From Hoeflea prorocentri (GTDB lineage: Bacteria > Pseudomonadota > Alphaproteobacteria > Rhizobiales > Rhizobiaceae), in the NCBI RefSeq assembly GCF_027944115.1, contig NZ_JAPJZI010000001.1:1736001-1800000 (forward strand): 64,000 nt of DNA. Reading direction: 5' to 3'. The position numbers and the translations under genes were made by a program. Positions 10,699-21,339 of this stretch are shown here, piece after piece (the first letter of the stretch is position 1; every line of letters begins with the position of its first letter). The notes beneath the pieces were generated by a model that ran no database searches, was not told the DNA's origin, and saw nothing but the letters and a program-made list of their open reading frames with translations.

Positions 10699-11193
10699 CT
10701 ACGTCGCCGTCTCGGCTGTTTCGATCAAGGCTTCCAGCGCTCGTTTGACAGTCGCCTGGCGAATAGGGGCGCGGCCGATATCGCCGAAGAGAAGTTTCTC
10801 ATACCGGGTTTGCGTGCCTCTGCAGGCGAGGCCCATATAAACAAGCCCAACCGGCTTGTCCGGCGAGCCGCCGCCCGGCCCGGCAATGCCGGTCACCGAA
10901 ATCGCGATTTCGGCTCTCGAGCGGGCGAGGGCGCCGTCGGCCATCTCGACAGCTGTTTGCCACGAAACGGCGCCGTGTTCTGCTAGTGTGCTATACGACA
11001 CCCCGACCAGATCCCGCTTGGCTTCGTTTGAGTAGGTGACGAACCCGCGATCGAAAACAGCCGAGGAGCCTGCGATATCCGTGATTGCTGCTGCGATCAT
11101 TCCCCCTGTACAGGATTCCACCGTGGCGACCATCCTTGCCTGACTGGTCATCAGTTCCACCAGCTTACCGGCAAGGTCTGTGTTATCAGTCAT
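10699..11193 (-). CDS. CinA C-terminal domain protein, nicotinamide-nucleotide amidohydrolase
   Basis: This is a stand-alone CinA/PncC domain of about 164 residues, without the N-terminal MoCF-like domain of long CinA proteins. Hallmarks are [17 protein letters not shown], the [16 protein letters not shown] segment and the Gly-rich [15 protein letters not shown]. Family members hydrolyse nicotinamide mononucleotide to nicotinate mononucleotide in pyridine nucleotide salvage. The start chosen overlaps the ispDF stop by eight bases; an ATG five codons earlier (11208) is equally in frame. The pair with ispDF is standard for rhizobia. Confidence 0.9.
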   Translation of the reverse strand: MTDNTDLAGKLVELMTSQARMVATVESCTGGMIAAAITDIAGSSAVFDRGFVTYSNEAKRDLVGVSYSTLAEHGAVSWQTAVEMADGALARSRAEIAISVTGIAGPGGGSPDKPVGLVYMGLACRGTQTRYEKLLFGDIGRAPIRQATVKRALEALIETAETAT

Positions 11194-12406
11194 CCGTGTC
11201 ATATCCATAAACTACGGTCGCCGTGGCGATTGCGGCAATACCTTCGCGGCGGCCGATAAAGCCGATCCGCTCGTTCGTGGTTGCTTTGACCGAGCAGCGT
11301 TCTACTGGAATAGAAAGGATTTCACCCAGTTTGCTGCGCATGGCGGCTTTATGCGGGCCGATTTTGGGGGCTTCGCAGATCAGCGTAATGTCCACGTTTG
11401 AAATGACGCCGCCGGCCTTGCGGACCAGCTCTGCAGCGTGTTCGAGGAAGATGTGTGATGCCGCGCCTTCCCATTGCGGGTCGGTGGGAGGGAAGTGATC
11501 ACCAATATCCCCCTGGCCGCAGGTGGCCAGAAGCGCATCGGTCAGCGCATGCAGAGCGACATCTGCATCGGAGTGGCCGGACAGCGCCTGGTCATTGGCG
11601 ATTTCCAGGCCGCAGAGCGTCACACTGTTTCCGGCGATATGCGCGTGCACGTCGTATCCGTTTCCGGTACGGACGTCCGGAATGGCGTTTGTCAGGTTTT
11701 TCCGCCCCAGCTTTTCGTCCGCCAATGCAATGTCTCCCGCGGTCGTCAGTTTCACGTTTTCCGGATCACCGCCAACGAGATCGACGGGTATCTTTGCCCA
11801 TTCGGCAATGCTGCAATCATCGGTAAATTCGCCGTCACTGTTCAGGGATGCCCGCTGATGGGCATCGAAGATTGCCGCGAATTCGAACCCTTGCGGTGTT
11901 TGAGCGGCAAACAGGCCGCGGCGCGGGACGGTTCCGTCCACACGGTCACCGTGGAACGCGTTCTTTAACGTGTCGGCCACGGCAATGGCGGGCAGGGCGG
12001 CCATGGATCCATTGCGCAGTCTCGCAATGACGCGGTCAATCAGAGGCCCGTTAGCGAAAGGCCGCACGCCGTCATGAATGAGAACGTGGCTCAGGCCCGC
12101 ATCGGACAGGGCCTCTAGACCTTTCAAGACCGATTCCTGCCGGTTTGCACCGCCTTCGACAATTGTCAGCACGGCGGGCTGGCTGCAGTTTTGCAGCGCC
12201 CGATCGAAGAGAGAATGGTCGTCTGCATGGATGACAACGGCGATTGCGTCGATGTCCGGATGGTTCTTGAAACTGTCGATCGTCCAGGCAAGAACTTGTC
12301 TGCCGCCGATGGGGCGGTATTGCTTCGGCGCGCTGCCGGGCTCTCCGGCGCGTTCACCGCGTCCGGCTGCTACGATAACCGCTCCGACTGTGTCCTTGTC
12401 CGCCAT
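11186..12406 (-). CDS. ispDF: Bifunctional 2-C-methyl-D-erythritol 4-phosphate cytidylyltransferase / 2,4-cyclodiphosphate synthase
   Basis: The 406-residue fusion enzyme covers steps three and five of the non-mevalonate isoprenoid pathway. The IspD half (about 1-235) begins with [12 protein letters not shown], which binds CTP, and contains [10 protein letters not shown]. The IspF half (about 243-406) begins with [11 protein letters not shown], whose Asp and His bind zinc. It also has the [18 protein letters not shown] segment. The fusion is characteristic of alphaproteobacteria. It is divergent from dusB across about 150 bases. Confidence 0.96.
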   Translation of the reverse strand: MADKDTVGAVIVAAGRGERAGEPGSAPKQYRPIGGRQVLAWTIDSFKNHPDIDAIAVVIHADDHSLFDRALQNCSQPAVLTIVEGGANRQESVLKGLEALSDAGLSHVLIHDGVRPFANGPLIDRVIARLRNGSMAALPAIAVADTLKNAFHGDRVDGTVPRRGLFAAQTPQGFEFAAIFDAHQRASLNSDGEFTDDCSIAEWAKIPVDLVGGDPENVKLTTAGDIALADEKLGRKNLTNAIPDVRTGNGYDVHAHIAGNSVTLCGLEIANDQALSGHSDADVALHALTDALLATCGQGDIGDHFPPTDPQWEGAASHIFLEHAAELVRKAGGVISNVDITLICEAPKIGPHKAAMRSKLGEILSIPVERCSVKATTNERIGFIGRREGIAAIATATVVYGYDTDD

Positions 12407-12557
12407 GCCTGCCTGTTATATGCGAATTCGTCATGATGCTGTAACGGGCCTTCGTCTGTTTGACCAGCATCCTTGTTTCCGGTTTTCCTTGTTTTTTTCA
12501 CGGCGTTGCATAAAAAGCGTGCAGTCTGGTAGCGTGCCTGATAATAGTGCAAATACG

Positions 12558-13556
12558 ATGATCAATGAATCTTTCAACATAGGCCCGGTTCAGGTGCGAA
12601 ATCGCGCAATCCTTGCGCCGATGTCCGGTATCAGTGATTTGCCGTTTCGCCGGTTGGCATGGCGATATGGAGCCGGGCTTGTCGTAACCGAAATGATTGC
12701 CAGTCGTGAACTCATTTGTGACCGGGACGAATCCTGGGTTCGCATGCAGGGTGCCGGGATTACGCCACATGTTGTGCAAATTGCCGGACGAGAGGCAGGC
12801 TGGATGGGTGAAGCTGCAATCATTGCTGAGGCCAATGGAGCCGATGTTATCGACATCAACATGGGTTGCCCGGCCAAGAAGGTCACAGGCGGTTATTCCG
12901 GCTCGGCGCTTATGCGTGATCTCGACCATGCTGTTGGCCTGATCGGAGCAACCGTTGCGGCGGTGAAGGTGCCGGTGACGGTCAAGATGCGCCTTGGCTG
13001 GGACGAAAACTCGCTCAACGCTCCGGAACTTGCGCGCCGGGCAGAACTGGCAGGCGCGCAGATGATTACCGTTCATGGCCGCACCCGCGCGCAGTTTTAC
13101 ACCGGCACCGCGGACTGGCAGGCCATTGCCCGTGTAAGGGAGGCCGTTTCAGTGCCGCTTGTGGCGAATGGCGACATCGAGACACTGAATGATGTGGAGA
13201 TGGCCCGTTCGCAAAGCGGAGCGGATGCGGTCATGATTGGCCGAGCCGCCCAGGGACGGCCCTGGCTTGTCGGCGAGATTGCCGGCCATGATGCCGGCCC
13301 GACCACCTCTAAAGCAATCCTGACGCTCATTGAGGAGCACTACCGGATGAGCCTTGACCACTATGGCGAAGGTGTTGGCGTTCGGCATTTTCGCAAACAT
13401 CTTGGTTGGTATCTTGGCTTGCATGCGCCTGCATGTCCGGCGGAACTCAAAGCATCCATCATGACGTCGCGCGATCCGCAACAGGTGCTCGCCGGGCTGG
13501 GCGAAGCATTTGATGCGATCCCCATGGAAGACGAAGGCAACCTGGCCGCAGCATGA
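12558..13556 (+). CDS. dusB: tRNA-dihydrouridine synthase B
   Basis: The 332-residue flavin enzyme reduces uridines in the tRNA D-loop. It has [13 protein letters not shown] at the N-terminus, the [11 protein letters not shown] motif with the catalytic cysteine, KMRLGWDE, and GRAAQGRPW, which binds FMN phosphate. The ATG at 12558 was chosen because homology starts there; the frame is open much further upstream only as antisense of ispDF. The gene precedes ntrB with a four-base ATGA overlap, matching the classic nifR3-ntrB-ntrC order. Confidence 0.95.
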   Translation: MINESFNIGPVQVRNRAILAPMSGISDLPFRRLAWRYGAGLVVTEMIASRELICDRDESWVRMQGAGITPHVVQIAGREAGWMGEAAIIAEANGADVIDINMGCPAKKVTGGYSGSALMRDLDHAVGLIGATVAAVKVPVTVKMRLGWDENSLNAPELARRAELAGAQMITVHGRTRAQFYTGTADWQAIARVREAVSVPLVANGDIETLNDVEMARSQSGADAVMIGRAAQGRPWLVGEIAGHDAGPTTSKAILTLIEEHYRMSLDHYGEGVGVRHFRKHLGWYLGLHAPACPAELKASIMTSRDPQQVLAGLGEAFDAIPMEDEGNLAAA

Positions 13557-14686
13557 GCAAGACCGATACGCCCATTGCGGACTTCAGCGCCGAAAGCGCG
13601 CATGTGGTCCTCGACGCAATCAGACACCCGGTGATCATGGTCGATGTGGAGAACCATATCTCCTTTGCCAACTGGGAAGCTGAGTCCTTCTTCGGCGCCA
13701 GCCGTGCGCAGCTGTCACGTCGCAAGCTGAGTAGCTATATCCCATTTGGAAGTCCGCTCCTTGCGCTGATCGAGCAGGTGAGGGAGCGCCGCGCGCCGGT
13801 CAATGAATACCGGGTCGACGTCAGTTCCCCCAAACTCGGAAACGACCGACTTGTCGATATTTATGTCGCGCCCGTTGCCGATCAGAGCGGTTCCGTCGTG
13901 GTTCTCTTTCAAGAGCGCTCGATGGCCGACAAGATTGACCGGCAACTTACGCACAGGTCCGCTGCCCGTTCCGTGACCGGTTTGGCGTCCATGCTTGCCC
14001 ATGAGATCAAGAACCCGCTTTCAGGCATAAGGGGCGCGGCGCAACTCCTTGAGATGTCTGTTGGTGATGAAGACCGTGCATTGACACGACTGATCAGGGA
14101 CGAAACAGACCGGATTGTATCGCTGGTCGATCGTATGGAGATCTTTTCCGACGAGCGGCCTGTCGATCGGGAGCCGGTGAATATCCATGCCGTGCTCGAT
14201 CATGTGAAGGCGCTCGCTTCGGCGGGTTTTGCGAAAAATATCAAGATCATAGAAAACTACGATCCGTCACTGCCGCCGGTTTTTGCCAATCGCGACCAGC
14301 TGATCCAGGTGTTTCTCAACCTGATAAAGAATGCCAGCGAGGCGCTGGGAGAGCAGTCCAATGGTGAAATCACGCTGACCACGGCCTACAGGCCGGGAAT
14401 CCGGCTCTCGATACCGGGCGCAAGTGAACGCGTATCATTGCCATTGGAATTTTGTGTTCAGGACAACGGACCAGGCGTTCCGGCGGATATTCTGCCGCAT
14501 CTTTTTGATCCGTTCATTACGACAAAGATCAACGGGTCCGGGCTTGGCCTTGCGCTTGTCGCAAAAATCGTCGGCGACCATGGCGGCATTGTCGAATGTG
14601 ACAGCCATGGCAACAGAACCGTTTTCAGGATTTTGATGCCGGCATCGAAGGATACAAACCCGGTTTCCGGGGAGACAGGTATATGA
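13553..14686 (+). CDS. ntrB: Nitrogen regulation sensor histidine kinase NtrB
   Basis: This is a soluble two-component kinase of 377 residues. A PAS domain covers about 15-130. The phosphorylated histidine is in [22 protein letters not shown], followed by the ATPase domain with the N-box [18 protein letters not shown] and GSGLGLALV. It controls NtrC phosphorylation in response to PII signalling of nitrogen status. It overlaps both neighbours by four bases (ATGA junctions), so dusB, ntrB and ntrC are almost certainly co-translated. Confidence 0.95.
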   Translation: MSKTDTPIADFSAESAHVVLDAIRHPVIMVDVENHISFANWEAESFFGASRAQLSRRKLSSYIPFGSPLLALIEQVRERRAPVNEYRVDVSSPKLGNDRLVDIYVAPVADQSGSVVVLFQERSMADKIDRQLTHRSAARSVTGLASMLAHEIKNPLSGIRGAAQLLEMSVGDEDRALTRLIRDETDRIVSLVDRMEIFSDERPVDREPVNIHAVLDHVKALASAGFAKNIKIIENYDPSLPPVFANRDQLIQVFLNLIKNASEALGEQSNGEITLTTAYRPGIRLSIPGASERVSLPLEFCVQDNGPGVPADILPHLFDPFITTKINGSGLGLALVAKIVGDHGGIVECDSHGNRTVFRILMPASKDTNPVSGETGI

Positions 14687-16137
14687 GTAAAGCCACAATT
14701 CTGGTTGCCGATGATGACGCGGCGATCCGTACCGTCCTCAATCAGGCGCTGTCGCGCGCCGGTTACGATGTGCGTATTACATCGAATGCGGCGACGCTTT
14801 GGCGCTGGGTGGCTGCCGGTGATGGCGATCTCGTCGTCACAGATGTCGTCATGCCCGACGAAAATGCTTTCGACCTCCTGCCGCGGATAAAGAAGGCGCG
14901 TCCGGATCTTCCTGTGCTTGTCATGAGTGCGCAAAACACCTTCATGACGGCCATCAAGGCGTCCGAACGCGGGGCCTATGAATATTTACCGAAACCGTTC
15001 GACCTGACAGAAATGATCTCCATTGTCGGACGGGCTCTGTCTGAGCCTAAACCGGCGGCACGGCACAAGGATGAGGATCTGGGCGAGGGCATGCCGCTTG
15101 TCGGGCGCTCAGCCGCCATGCAGGAAATCTATCGTGTGCTGGCGCGTCTCATGCAGACCGATCTGACGCTGATGATCACCGGGGAATCGGGAACAGGCAA
15201 GGAGCTCGTGGCGCGTGCGCTGCATGATTACGGAAAGCGCAGGAACGGTCCGTTCGTCGCGATTAACATGGCAGCCATCCCACGCGATCTTATCGAGTCG
15301 GAACTGTTCGGCCATGAGAAGGGTGCCTTTACCGGCGCGCAGACGCGCTCCAGCGGCCGCTTTGAACAGGCGGAAGGCGGAACGCTTTTCCTTGATGAGA
15401 TCGGCGACATGCCGATGGATGCGCAGACACGCCTCCTACGGGTTCTGCAGCAAGGGGAATATACGACCGTTGGCGGGCGAACGCCGATCCGCACCGATGT
15501 TCGGATCGTAGCGGCAACAAACAAGGACCTGAAGACATCCATTAACCAGGGCCTCTTCCGGGAGGACCTGTTTTATCGGCTTAACGTTGTTCCCTTGCGC
15601 TTGCCGCCGCTTCGTGACCGTGCCGAGGACATCCCCGATCTCGTGCGTCATTTCAGCAACGAGGCGGAGAAAGAAGGGCTGCAGGCAAAACGCTTCGAAC
15701 GCACTGCTCTTGAAAGGCTGAAACGGTATCCTTGGCCCGGAAATGTCCGTGAACTTGAAAACTTCGTGCGCCGTATAACCGCGCTTTATCCACAGGATGC
15801 AATCACCGAAGAGATCGTCGATACGGAATTGCGGAGCGAAAGCGCGGAAGACACGGCAAGCCCGGCCGGCGGTGTTCCAGGAAATGCGACGATTTCCCAG
15901 TCTGTCGAAGAGAATATGCGCCGCTATTTCTCCCAGTTCGGCGATGAGCTTCCGCCTCCTGGCCTTTATCACCGTGTATTGGAGGAAGTGGAGTATCCGC
16001 TTGTTCTTGCGGCTCTGACCGCGACAAACGGAAATCAAATAAAGGCGGCGGAATTACTAGGTTTGAACCGGAACACCTTGCGCAAAAAAATTAGAGAACT
16101 TGGCGTTTCTGTTTACCGCTCCCCCAGAAACGCTTGA
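14683..16137 (+). CDS. ntrC: Nitrogen regulation response regulator NtrC
   Basis: The sigma-54-dependent activator has 484 residues. The receiver domain has the phospho-acceptor D54 in TDVVMPDE. The AAA+ domain has Walker A GESGTGKE and an intact GAFTGA loop for contacting sigma-54. The C-terminal Fis-type helix-turn-helix ends [20 protein letters not shown]. All features needed for sigma-54 activation are present, in contrast to NtrX downstream. A 106-base gap with repeated elements separates it from ntrY. Confidence 0.96.
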   Translation: MSKATILVADDDAAIRTVLNQALSRAGYDVRITSNAATLWRWVAAGDGDLVVTDVVMPDENAFDLLPRIKKARPDLPVLVMSAQNTFMTAIKASERGAYEYLPKPFDLTEMISIVGRALSEPKPAARHKDEDLGEGMPLVGRSAAMQEIYRVLARLMQTDLTLMITGESGTGKELVARALHDYGKRRNGPFVAINMAAIPRDLIESELFGHEKGAFTGAQTRSSGRFEQAEGGTLFLDEIGDMPMDAQTRLLRVLQQGEYTTVGGRTPIRTDVRIVAATNKDLKTSINQGLFREDLFYRLNVVPLRLPPLRDRAEDIPDLVRHFSNEAEKEGLQAKRFERTALERLKRYPWPGNVRELENFVRRITALYPQDAITEEIVDTELRSESAEDTASPAGGVPGNATISQSVEENMRRYFSQFGDELPPPGLYHRVLEEVEYPLVLAALTATNGNQIKAAELLGLNRNTLRKKIRELGVSVYRSPRNA

Positions 16138-16149
16138 CCGGTTCCAAAT

Positions 16150-16192
16150 TGCGTTGCATTTTCGCCACAATGCGTTGCACTATGGCAACGCA
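16150..16192 (+). promoter_or_regulatory. Three phased TGCGTTGC elements upstream of ntrY
   Basis: TGCGTTGCA occurs at 16150-16158 and again at 16171-16179, exactly 21 bases apart, about two turns of the helix. The second copy forms a perfect 8-bp inverted repeat with GCAACGCA at 16185-16192, separated by six bases. The group lies between the ntrC stop and the ntrY start (16244). It looks like an array of binding sites for a dimeric regulator; NtrC or NtrX are candidates by position only. Confidence 0.6.
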
Positions 16193-16243
16193 AGACATGG
16201 CACATCTGAACGCCTTCACCTGTAAAAGAGCTTTGAGGACCGC

Positions 16244-18517
16244 ATGACTGCCGGCGGCACACTATCGTCTTTGGGCGGAACGCCAGAGCAATCGGCGGTC
16301 AAGACGGATCGACGCAGAGTGCTGGCGCTGCCGGGCATCGTGATTGTCGTCTGTGCTCTTTTGAGTGCGATTGTTTCGTTTGTTATCCTGATGGGGCTCA
16401 CGCCCATTGCGCCGCGAAACGAGGTCGTTCTTACGGCGGTTATCGTCAATCTCGCCTTTGTGCTTGGCCTCATCGGGCTGATCATAAGGGAGATTGCGAA
16501 TATCCTGGCGGCGCGCCGCCGGGGACGCGCTGCCTCGCGGCTTCATGTGCGCATTATCGGCCTCTTCAGTGTCGTGGCGATCCTGCCGGCAATCCTCGTC
16601 GCGATTGTCGCCAGCATCACGCTTGATATCGGCCTGGACCGTTGGTTCTCGATCCGCACGAAGGAAATCGTGAATTCCTCGTTGAGCGTTGCTCAGGCTT
16701 ATATGAACGAGAACGCGCGCTACCTGCAAGGCCAGACCGTGTCGATGGCCAATGACCTGGATGCGGCGCGGACGCTCTACAGTCTGGATCGAACCGGTTT
16801 CAACGTACTGGTCACGCGTCAGGCCATTGGCCGGGGGCTCCTGGCGGCAAGTGTGGTTCGTGCAGATGGAAGCGTGATCGTTGGCGCCGATATCGAGACA
16901 GACAATCCGCTCCCTGGCGTCCCGAGGGCAGCAATCGAAGTCGCAGCGGAAGGTGAACCGGCTCTTATTCCACCTGGGGTTACCAACCTCGTCGGCGCGG
17001 TGATCAAACTGCAGAATATACCGGACGCCTTCTTGTACACGATCCGCGCTGTTGATCCCTCGGTGATCCGGTCCATGCGTCTCGTTGAGGAAAATACCGA
17101 GGAATACCAGGCGCTGGAAAGAGACCGGCGACCGATCCAGTTGGCATTCGGCATTCTATATCTTGGCTTTGCACTGATTGTGCTTTTGTCGGCGATCTGG
17201 ACTGCGATTGCGGTGGCGGACCGTATCGTGCGACCGATACGGCAGCTGATTGGTGCCGCGGACGATGTTGCGAGTGGGGATTTGGATGTCGCCGTTCCGG
17301 TCAAGGCATCTGATGGTGACGTCGGAAATTTATCCAAAACCTTCAATAATATGATCGAGGAACTTAAAGTTCAGCGCGATGAAATTATTTCTGCTCGTGA
17401 CGAAATGGATGAACGCAGACGCTTTACCGAGGCGGTTCTTTCGGGCGTGACCGCGGGTGTGATAGGCGTGCATGATGACGGGCTGATTTCCATCGCGAAC
17501 CGCTCTGCCGAGATCATGCTTGGAACGGAGCCCGGAAAACTCGTTGGTTGCCTGCTGGCGGATATTGCGCCGGAGATCTCTCCCGTCCTGGAGAGCGCGT
17601 CGATCTGGCAGCGTAGCGAGTATCGCAGCCAGGTGACGATCATGCGCGACGGGCAGGAGCGCACGCTGAATGTACAGGCAACACGTGAAGGGCCTCATCA
17701 GGGCCTTGAATCCTACGTGATCACGCTTGACGACATTACCGACCTGGTGATCGCGCAACGCTCCACGGCATGGGCAGAGGTCGCGAGGCGTATTGCACAC
17801 GAAATCAAGAACCCGCTGACTCCCATTCAGCTGTCCGCCGAGAGAATCAGGCGGCGTTACGGACGGCAGATTGAAGATGGTGACCGGGCTGTTTTCGATC
17901 AATGTACCGATACGATCGTACGCCAGGTTGAAGACATCGGCCGCATGGTCGATGAGTTTTCTGCCTTTGCACGGATGCCGAAACCGGCGAAGGAAGAGCA
18001 CGATCTGCGAGACATTCTCAAGGACGCCATATTCCTGCGCGAAGTCAGCCGTAACGACATCGAGTTCATTCGCGAATTTGGTGAGGAGCCGCTGACCGGT
18101 TTCTTTGACGAGCGCATGCTTGGTCAGGCCTTCGGCAATCTTATCAAGAATGCCAGTGAGGCGATCGATGCGGTCGGAACGGATCAGACGCGAGACGGCC
18201 GCCGGGTACTGGTAAAAGCCAGCCGGGCGACAGACGGGACGCTGCAGGTGGACGTCATCGACAATGGCAAGGGGCTACCAGTGGAAAACAGAAACCGCAT
18301 TTTCGAGCCTTACATGACGATGCGGGACAAGGGGACCGGGTTAGGCTTGGCCATCGTGAAGAAAATCATCGATGAGCATGGCGGTGTCCTCGAACTCTAC
18401 GATGCGCCACGCGATTTTGATCAAAATGGCGGTGCCATGATCCGCGTGAAACTGCCGGCAGGTCCGGAAAATTCAGACTCAAACCCGATGGGAGAGATAC
18501 GAGCAGATGGCGTCTGA
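16244..18517 (+). CDS. ntrY: Transmembrane sensor histidine kinase NtrY
   Basis: The 757-residue membrane kinase has two or three N-terminal membrane helices (about 25-110), a periplasmic domain of roughly 170 residues, and another helix near 300. A HAMP domain with the DDVASGDLD segment, a PAS domain, and the catalytic core follow. The H-box is [22 protein letters not shown]- and G-boxes are present ([26 protein letters not shown]). NtrY partners NtrX and is linked to nitrogen and redox responses in alphaproteobacteria. Its stop lies 11 bases inside ntrX. Confidence 0.95.
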   Translation: MTAGGTLSSLGGTPEQSAVKTDRRRVLALPGIVIVVCALLSAIVSFVILMGLTPIAPRNEVVLTAVIVNLAFVLGLIGLIIREIANILAARRRGRAASRLHVRIIGLFSVVAILPAILVAIVASITLDIGLDRWFSIRTKEIVNSSLSVAQAYMNENARYLQGQTVSMANDLDAARTLYSLDRTGFNVLVTRQAIGRGLLAASVVRADGSVIVGADIETDNPLPGVPRAAIEVAAEGEPALIPPGVTNLVGAVIKLQNIPDAFLYTIRAVDPSVIRSMRLVEENTEEYQALERDRRPIQLAFGILYLGFALIVLLSAIWTAIAVADRIVRPIRQLIGAADDVASGDLDVAVPVKASDGDVGNLSKTFNNMIEELKVQRDEIISARDEMDERRRFTEAVLSGVTAGVIGVHDDGLISIANRSAEIMLGTEPGKLVGCLLADIAPEISPVLESASIWQRSEYRSQVTIMRDGQERTLNVQATREGPHQGLESYVITLDDITDLVIAQRSTAWAEVARRIAHEIKNPLTPIQLSAERIRRRYGRQIEDGDRAVFDQCTDTIVRQVEDIGRMVDEFSAFARMPKPAKEEHDLRDILKDAIFLREVSRNDIEFIREFGEEPLTGFFDERMLGQAFGNLIKNASEAIDAVGTDQTRDGRRVLVKASRATDGTLQVDVIDNGKGLPVENRNRIFEPYMTMRDKGTGLGLAIVKKIIDEHGGVLELYDAPRDFDQNGGAMIRVKLPAGPENSDSNPMGEIRADGV

Positions 18518-19871
18518 CATTCTGGTTGTTGATGACGAGGAAGATATCCGAGAGCTTGTTTCAGGTATCTTGTCCGATGAGGGTCACGAGACGCGTACCG
18601 CGGGCGACAGTGAGAGCGCGCTGCTTTCCATTGCCGAACGTGTGCCGCGTCTCGTTTTTCTTGATATCTGGTTACAAGGCAGCAAGCTCGACGGGCTTGC
18701 GCTGCTTGACGAGATCAAGACACGCCACCCGCAATTGCCTGTCGTCATGATTTCTGGGCACGGCAATATCGAAACCGCCGTCTCGGCGATACGTCGCGGC
18801 GCCTATGACTTTATCGAGAAGCCGTTCAAGGCCGACCGTCTGGTTCTGGTTGCGGAAAGAGCGCTTGAGACATCCAATCTCAAACGGGAAGTGGATGAAC
18901 TGAAACGTCGCTCCGGGGATCCGATGGATCTGACGGGAACATCCGTTGCCATTTCACAGCTACGCCAGCTCATCGAGAAAGTGGCGCCGACAAACAGCCG
19001 GGTCATGATCCTCGGGCCCTCGGGCGCGGGCAAGGAACTGGTTGCCCGGCTCATTCACGGTCAATCCACCCGCAAGGACGGTCCGTTTGTTGCCCTCAAT
19101 GCGGCCGCGATCACGCCCGACAGGATGGAGGTCGCCCTTTTTGGCACCGAGGCAGCCAATGGACAGGAACGTAAGATCGGCGCGCTGGAAGAGGCCCATG
19201 GGGGTATCCTTTATCTTGATGAAATCGCCGACATGCCGAAGGGAACTCAAAACAAGATCCTTCGAGTGCTGGTTGACCAGCAATTCGAACGGGTTGGCGG
19301 CTCCAAACGGGTGCGCGTTGATATCCGTGTGATTTCGTCCACGTCGCGAAACCTTGAGCACCTTATTTCGGAGGGCAACTTCCGCGAGGACCTTTACCAT
19401 CGGCTGGCGGTTGTGCCGGTTCGCGTTCCCTCGCTTGCGGAACGCCGGGAGGATATCCCGTTTCTTGTCGATCAATTCATGAAGCAGATCAGCGAACATG
19501 TGGGTATCAACGCGCGGCCGATCGGCGATGACGCCATGGCGGTGCTGCAGGCCCATGATTGGCCGGGCAATATCCGTCAGCTTCGGAACAATATCGAACG
19601 GCTGATGATCCTTACAAGGGGCGATTCATCAAGCGCTCCCATAAGTGCCGATATGCTTCCCAAGGAAATTGGCGAGATGTTGCCCAATGTGGGCAATGAG
19701 GACCAAAGCCACGTCATGACTTTGCCCTTGCGGGAAGCGAGGGAGTTGTTTGAAAGGGAATATCTGGTCGCGCAGATTAACCGTTTCGGCGGAAACATTT
19801 CCAAAACCGCAGAATTCGTCGGTATGGAACGGTCTGCTTTGCATAGAAAGCTGAAAACGCTTGGTCTATAA
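18507..19871 (+). CDS. ntrX: Response regulator NtrX
   Basis: The 454-residue NtrC-family regulator has receiver aspartate D53 in FLDIWLQGS, Walker A GPSGAGKE and a C-terminal Fis-type helix-turn-helix (KTAEFVGMERSALHRKL). Where NtrC has GAFTGA, this protein reads LFGTEAANGQERKIGALEEA, so the sigma-54 contact loop is missing. It is therefore unlikely to activate sigma-54 promoters and more likely acts as a conventional regulator. The same loss is, as I recall, common in alphaproteobacterial NtrX. Confidence 0.95.
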   Translation: MASDILVVDDEEDIRELVSGILSDEGHETRTAGDSESALLSIAERVPRLVFLDIWLQGSKLDGLALLDEIKTRHPQLPVVMISGHGNIETAVSAIRRGAYDFIEKPFKADRLVLVAERALETSNLKREVDELKRRSGDPMDLTGTSVAISQLRQLIEKVAPTNSRVMILGPSGAGKELVARLIHGQSTRKDGPFVALNAAAITPDRMEVALFGTEAANGQERKIGALEEAHGGILYLDEIADMPKGTQNKILRVLVDQQFERVGGSKRVRVDIRVISSTSRNLEHLISEGNFREDLYHRLAVVPVRVPSLAERREDIPFLVDQFMKQISEHVGINARPIGDDAMAVLQAHDWPGNIRQLRNNIERLMILTRGDSSSAPISADMLPKEIGEMLPNVGNEDQSHVMTLPLREARELFEREYLVAQINRFGGNISKTAEFVGMERSALHRKLKTLGL

Positions 19872-19940
19872 GACTAGCCGAGGGGACGCACTTCCGGATC
19901 CGGGGTTGCGTTCGCAAGAAGCGTTTAGGGGCCGTACCGG

Positions 19941-21317
19941 ATGAAAGTCATCATATGCGGGGCAGGGCGCGTCGGCTACGGTATTGCCGAACGGCTTTCA
20001 ACCGAGGAAAACGACGTATCGGTCATCGATACATCCCCGTCTCTGATCCATGCGATTCGCGAGTCACTGGATGTGCGGGGGTATGTGGGCCATGGCGCTC
20101 ATCCTGAGGTTCTTGCCCAGGCCGGAGCCGATCAGGCGGATATGATTATCGCGGTGACGCTCTATGACGAGGTCAACATGGTGGCCTGTCAGGTTGCCCA
20201 TTCCCTGTTCAACGTGCCGACCAAGATTGCCCGCATTCGTGCCCAGAGCTACCTCGCCTCCCACTATTCAGATCTGTTCTCGCGCGAACACATGCCCATT
20301 GACGTGATCATCTCACCGGAAATCGAGGTGGGACAAATGGTGCTGCGGCGGATTGCATTGCCGGGCGCAAATGATGCGGTGCGGTTTTCTGACGATCTGA
20401 TCACCATGGTGGCGATCGAATGTCTTGAGGATTGTCCGGTCGTCAACACACCGCTTGAGCAGCTCAGCGATCTCTTTCCTGATCTGACCGCGACCGTTGT
20501 CGGTGTGTGGCGCGACGGGCACCTGATTGTGCCGCGCTCAAGTGACCAGCTTGTTACCGGCGACCTTGCCTATGTGATCTGCGACCGCAGTCATGTCCGG
20601 CGTACGCTGGGCCTTTTCGGTCATGAAGAGCCCGAGGCAACGCGGATCGTGATCTCCGGCGGGGGCAATATCGGCTTCTTTGTTGCCAAGACGATTGAAG
20701 AGCGGCAGGCCCGCACAAAGGTCAAGATCATCGAAAACGATCGCGACCGGGCCGTCAGGATTGCCGACGATCTCAATCGCACTGTCGTTCTCAACGGGTC
20801 GTCTCTCGATCAGCAGATATTGGTGGAGGCCGATATACAGGATGCTGACCTGATGGTCGCGCTCACCAATGATGACCAGGTCAATATCTTATCCAGCGTC
20901 ATGGCAAAACGGCTCGGATGCAAATCGAACCTCGCGCTGATCAACAGCCCCGCATTTCTCGATTTCACGCGGACTTTGGGCATTGATGCGCATGTCAGCC
21001 CGCGCGCGGTTACGATATCGCGGATTCTGCAACATGTGCGCCGCGGCCGTATCCTTGCTGTTCACAGCGTCCAGCAGGGCGCGGCAGAGGTTGTCGAAGC
21101 TCAGGCTCTGGAAACCTCGCCGATCGTGGGCAAGGAGTTGCGCGAACTGGACCTGCCGCATGGCATACGTCTCGGCGCGCTTTATCGTGACGGGCAGGTC
21201 ATGCGACCGGATGGAGACAGCAAGATCAAAACCGGCGATCGCGTTGTGCTGCTGGCAAGGGCTGAGGCGGTGCGCCACGTCGAACAACTGTTCCGGGTCA
21301 GCCTTGAATTCTTTTGA
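19941..21317 (+). CDS. trkA: Trk potassium uptake regulatory protein TrkA
   Basis: The cytoplasmic gating protein of 458 residues has two tandem units, each a Rossmann-type RCK domain that binds NAD(H) and a C-terminal RCK-C domain. The first dinucleotide site is GAGRVGYGIAERL near residue 6. The second is ISGGGNIGFFVA near 233. TrkA binds the membrane pore TrkH, whose gene follows 22 bases after this stop. The position after ntrX is conserved across rhizobia. Confidence 0.95.
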   Translation: MKVIICGAGRVGYGIAERLSTEENDVSVIDTSPSLIHAIRESLDVRGYVGHGAHPEVLAQAGADQADMIIAVTLYDEVNMVACQVAHSLFNVPTKIARIRAQSYLASHYSDLFSREHMPIDVIISPEIEVGQMVLRRIALPGANDAVRFSDDLITMVAIECLEDCPVVNTPLEQLSDLFPDLTATVVGVWRDGHLIVPRSSDQLVTGDLAYVICDRSHVRRTLGLFGHEEPEATRIVISGGGNIGFFVAKTIEERQARTKVKIIENDRDRAVRIADDLNRTVVLNGSSLDQQILVEADIQDADLMVALTNDDQVNILSSVMAKRLGCKSNLALINSPAFLDFTRTLGIDAHVSPRAVTISRILQHVRRGRILAVHSVQQGAAEVVEAQALETSPIVGKELRELDLPHGIRLGALYRDGQVMRPDGDSKIKTGDRVVLLARAEAVRHVEQLFRVSLEFF

Positions 21318-21339
21318 GAAACCGGGGTCGGGCTAACGC

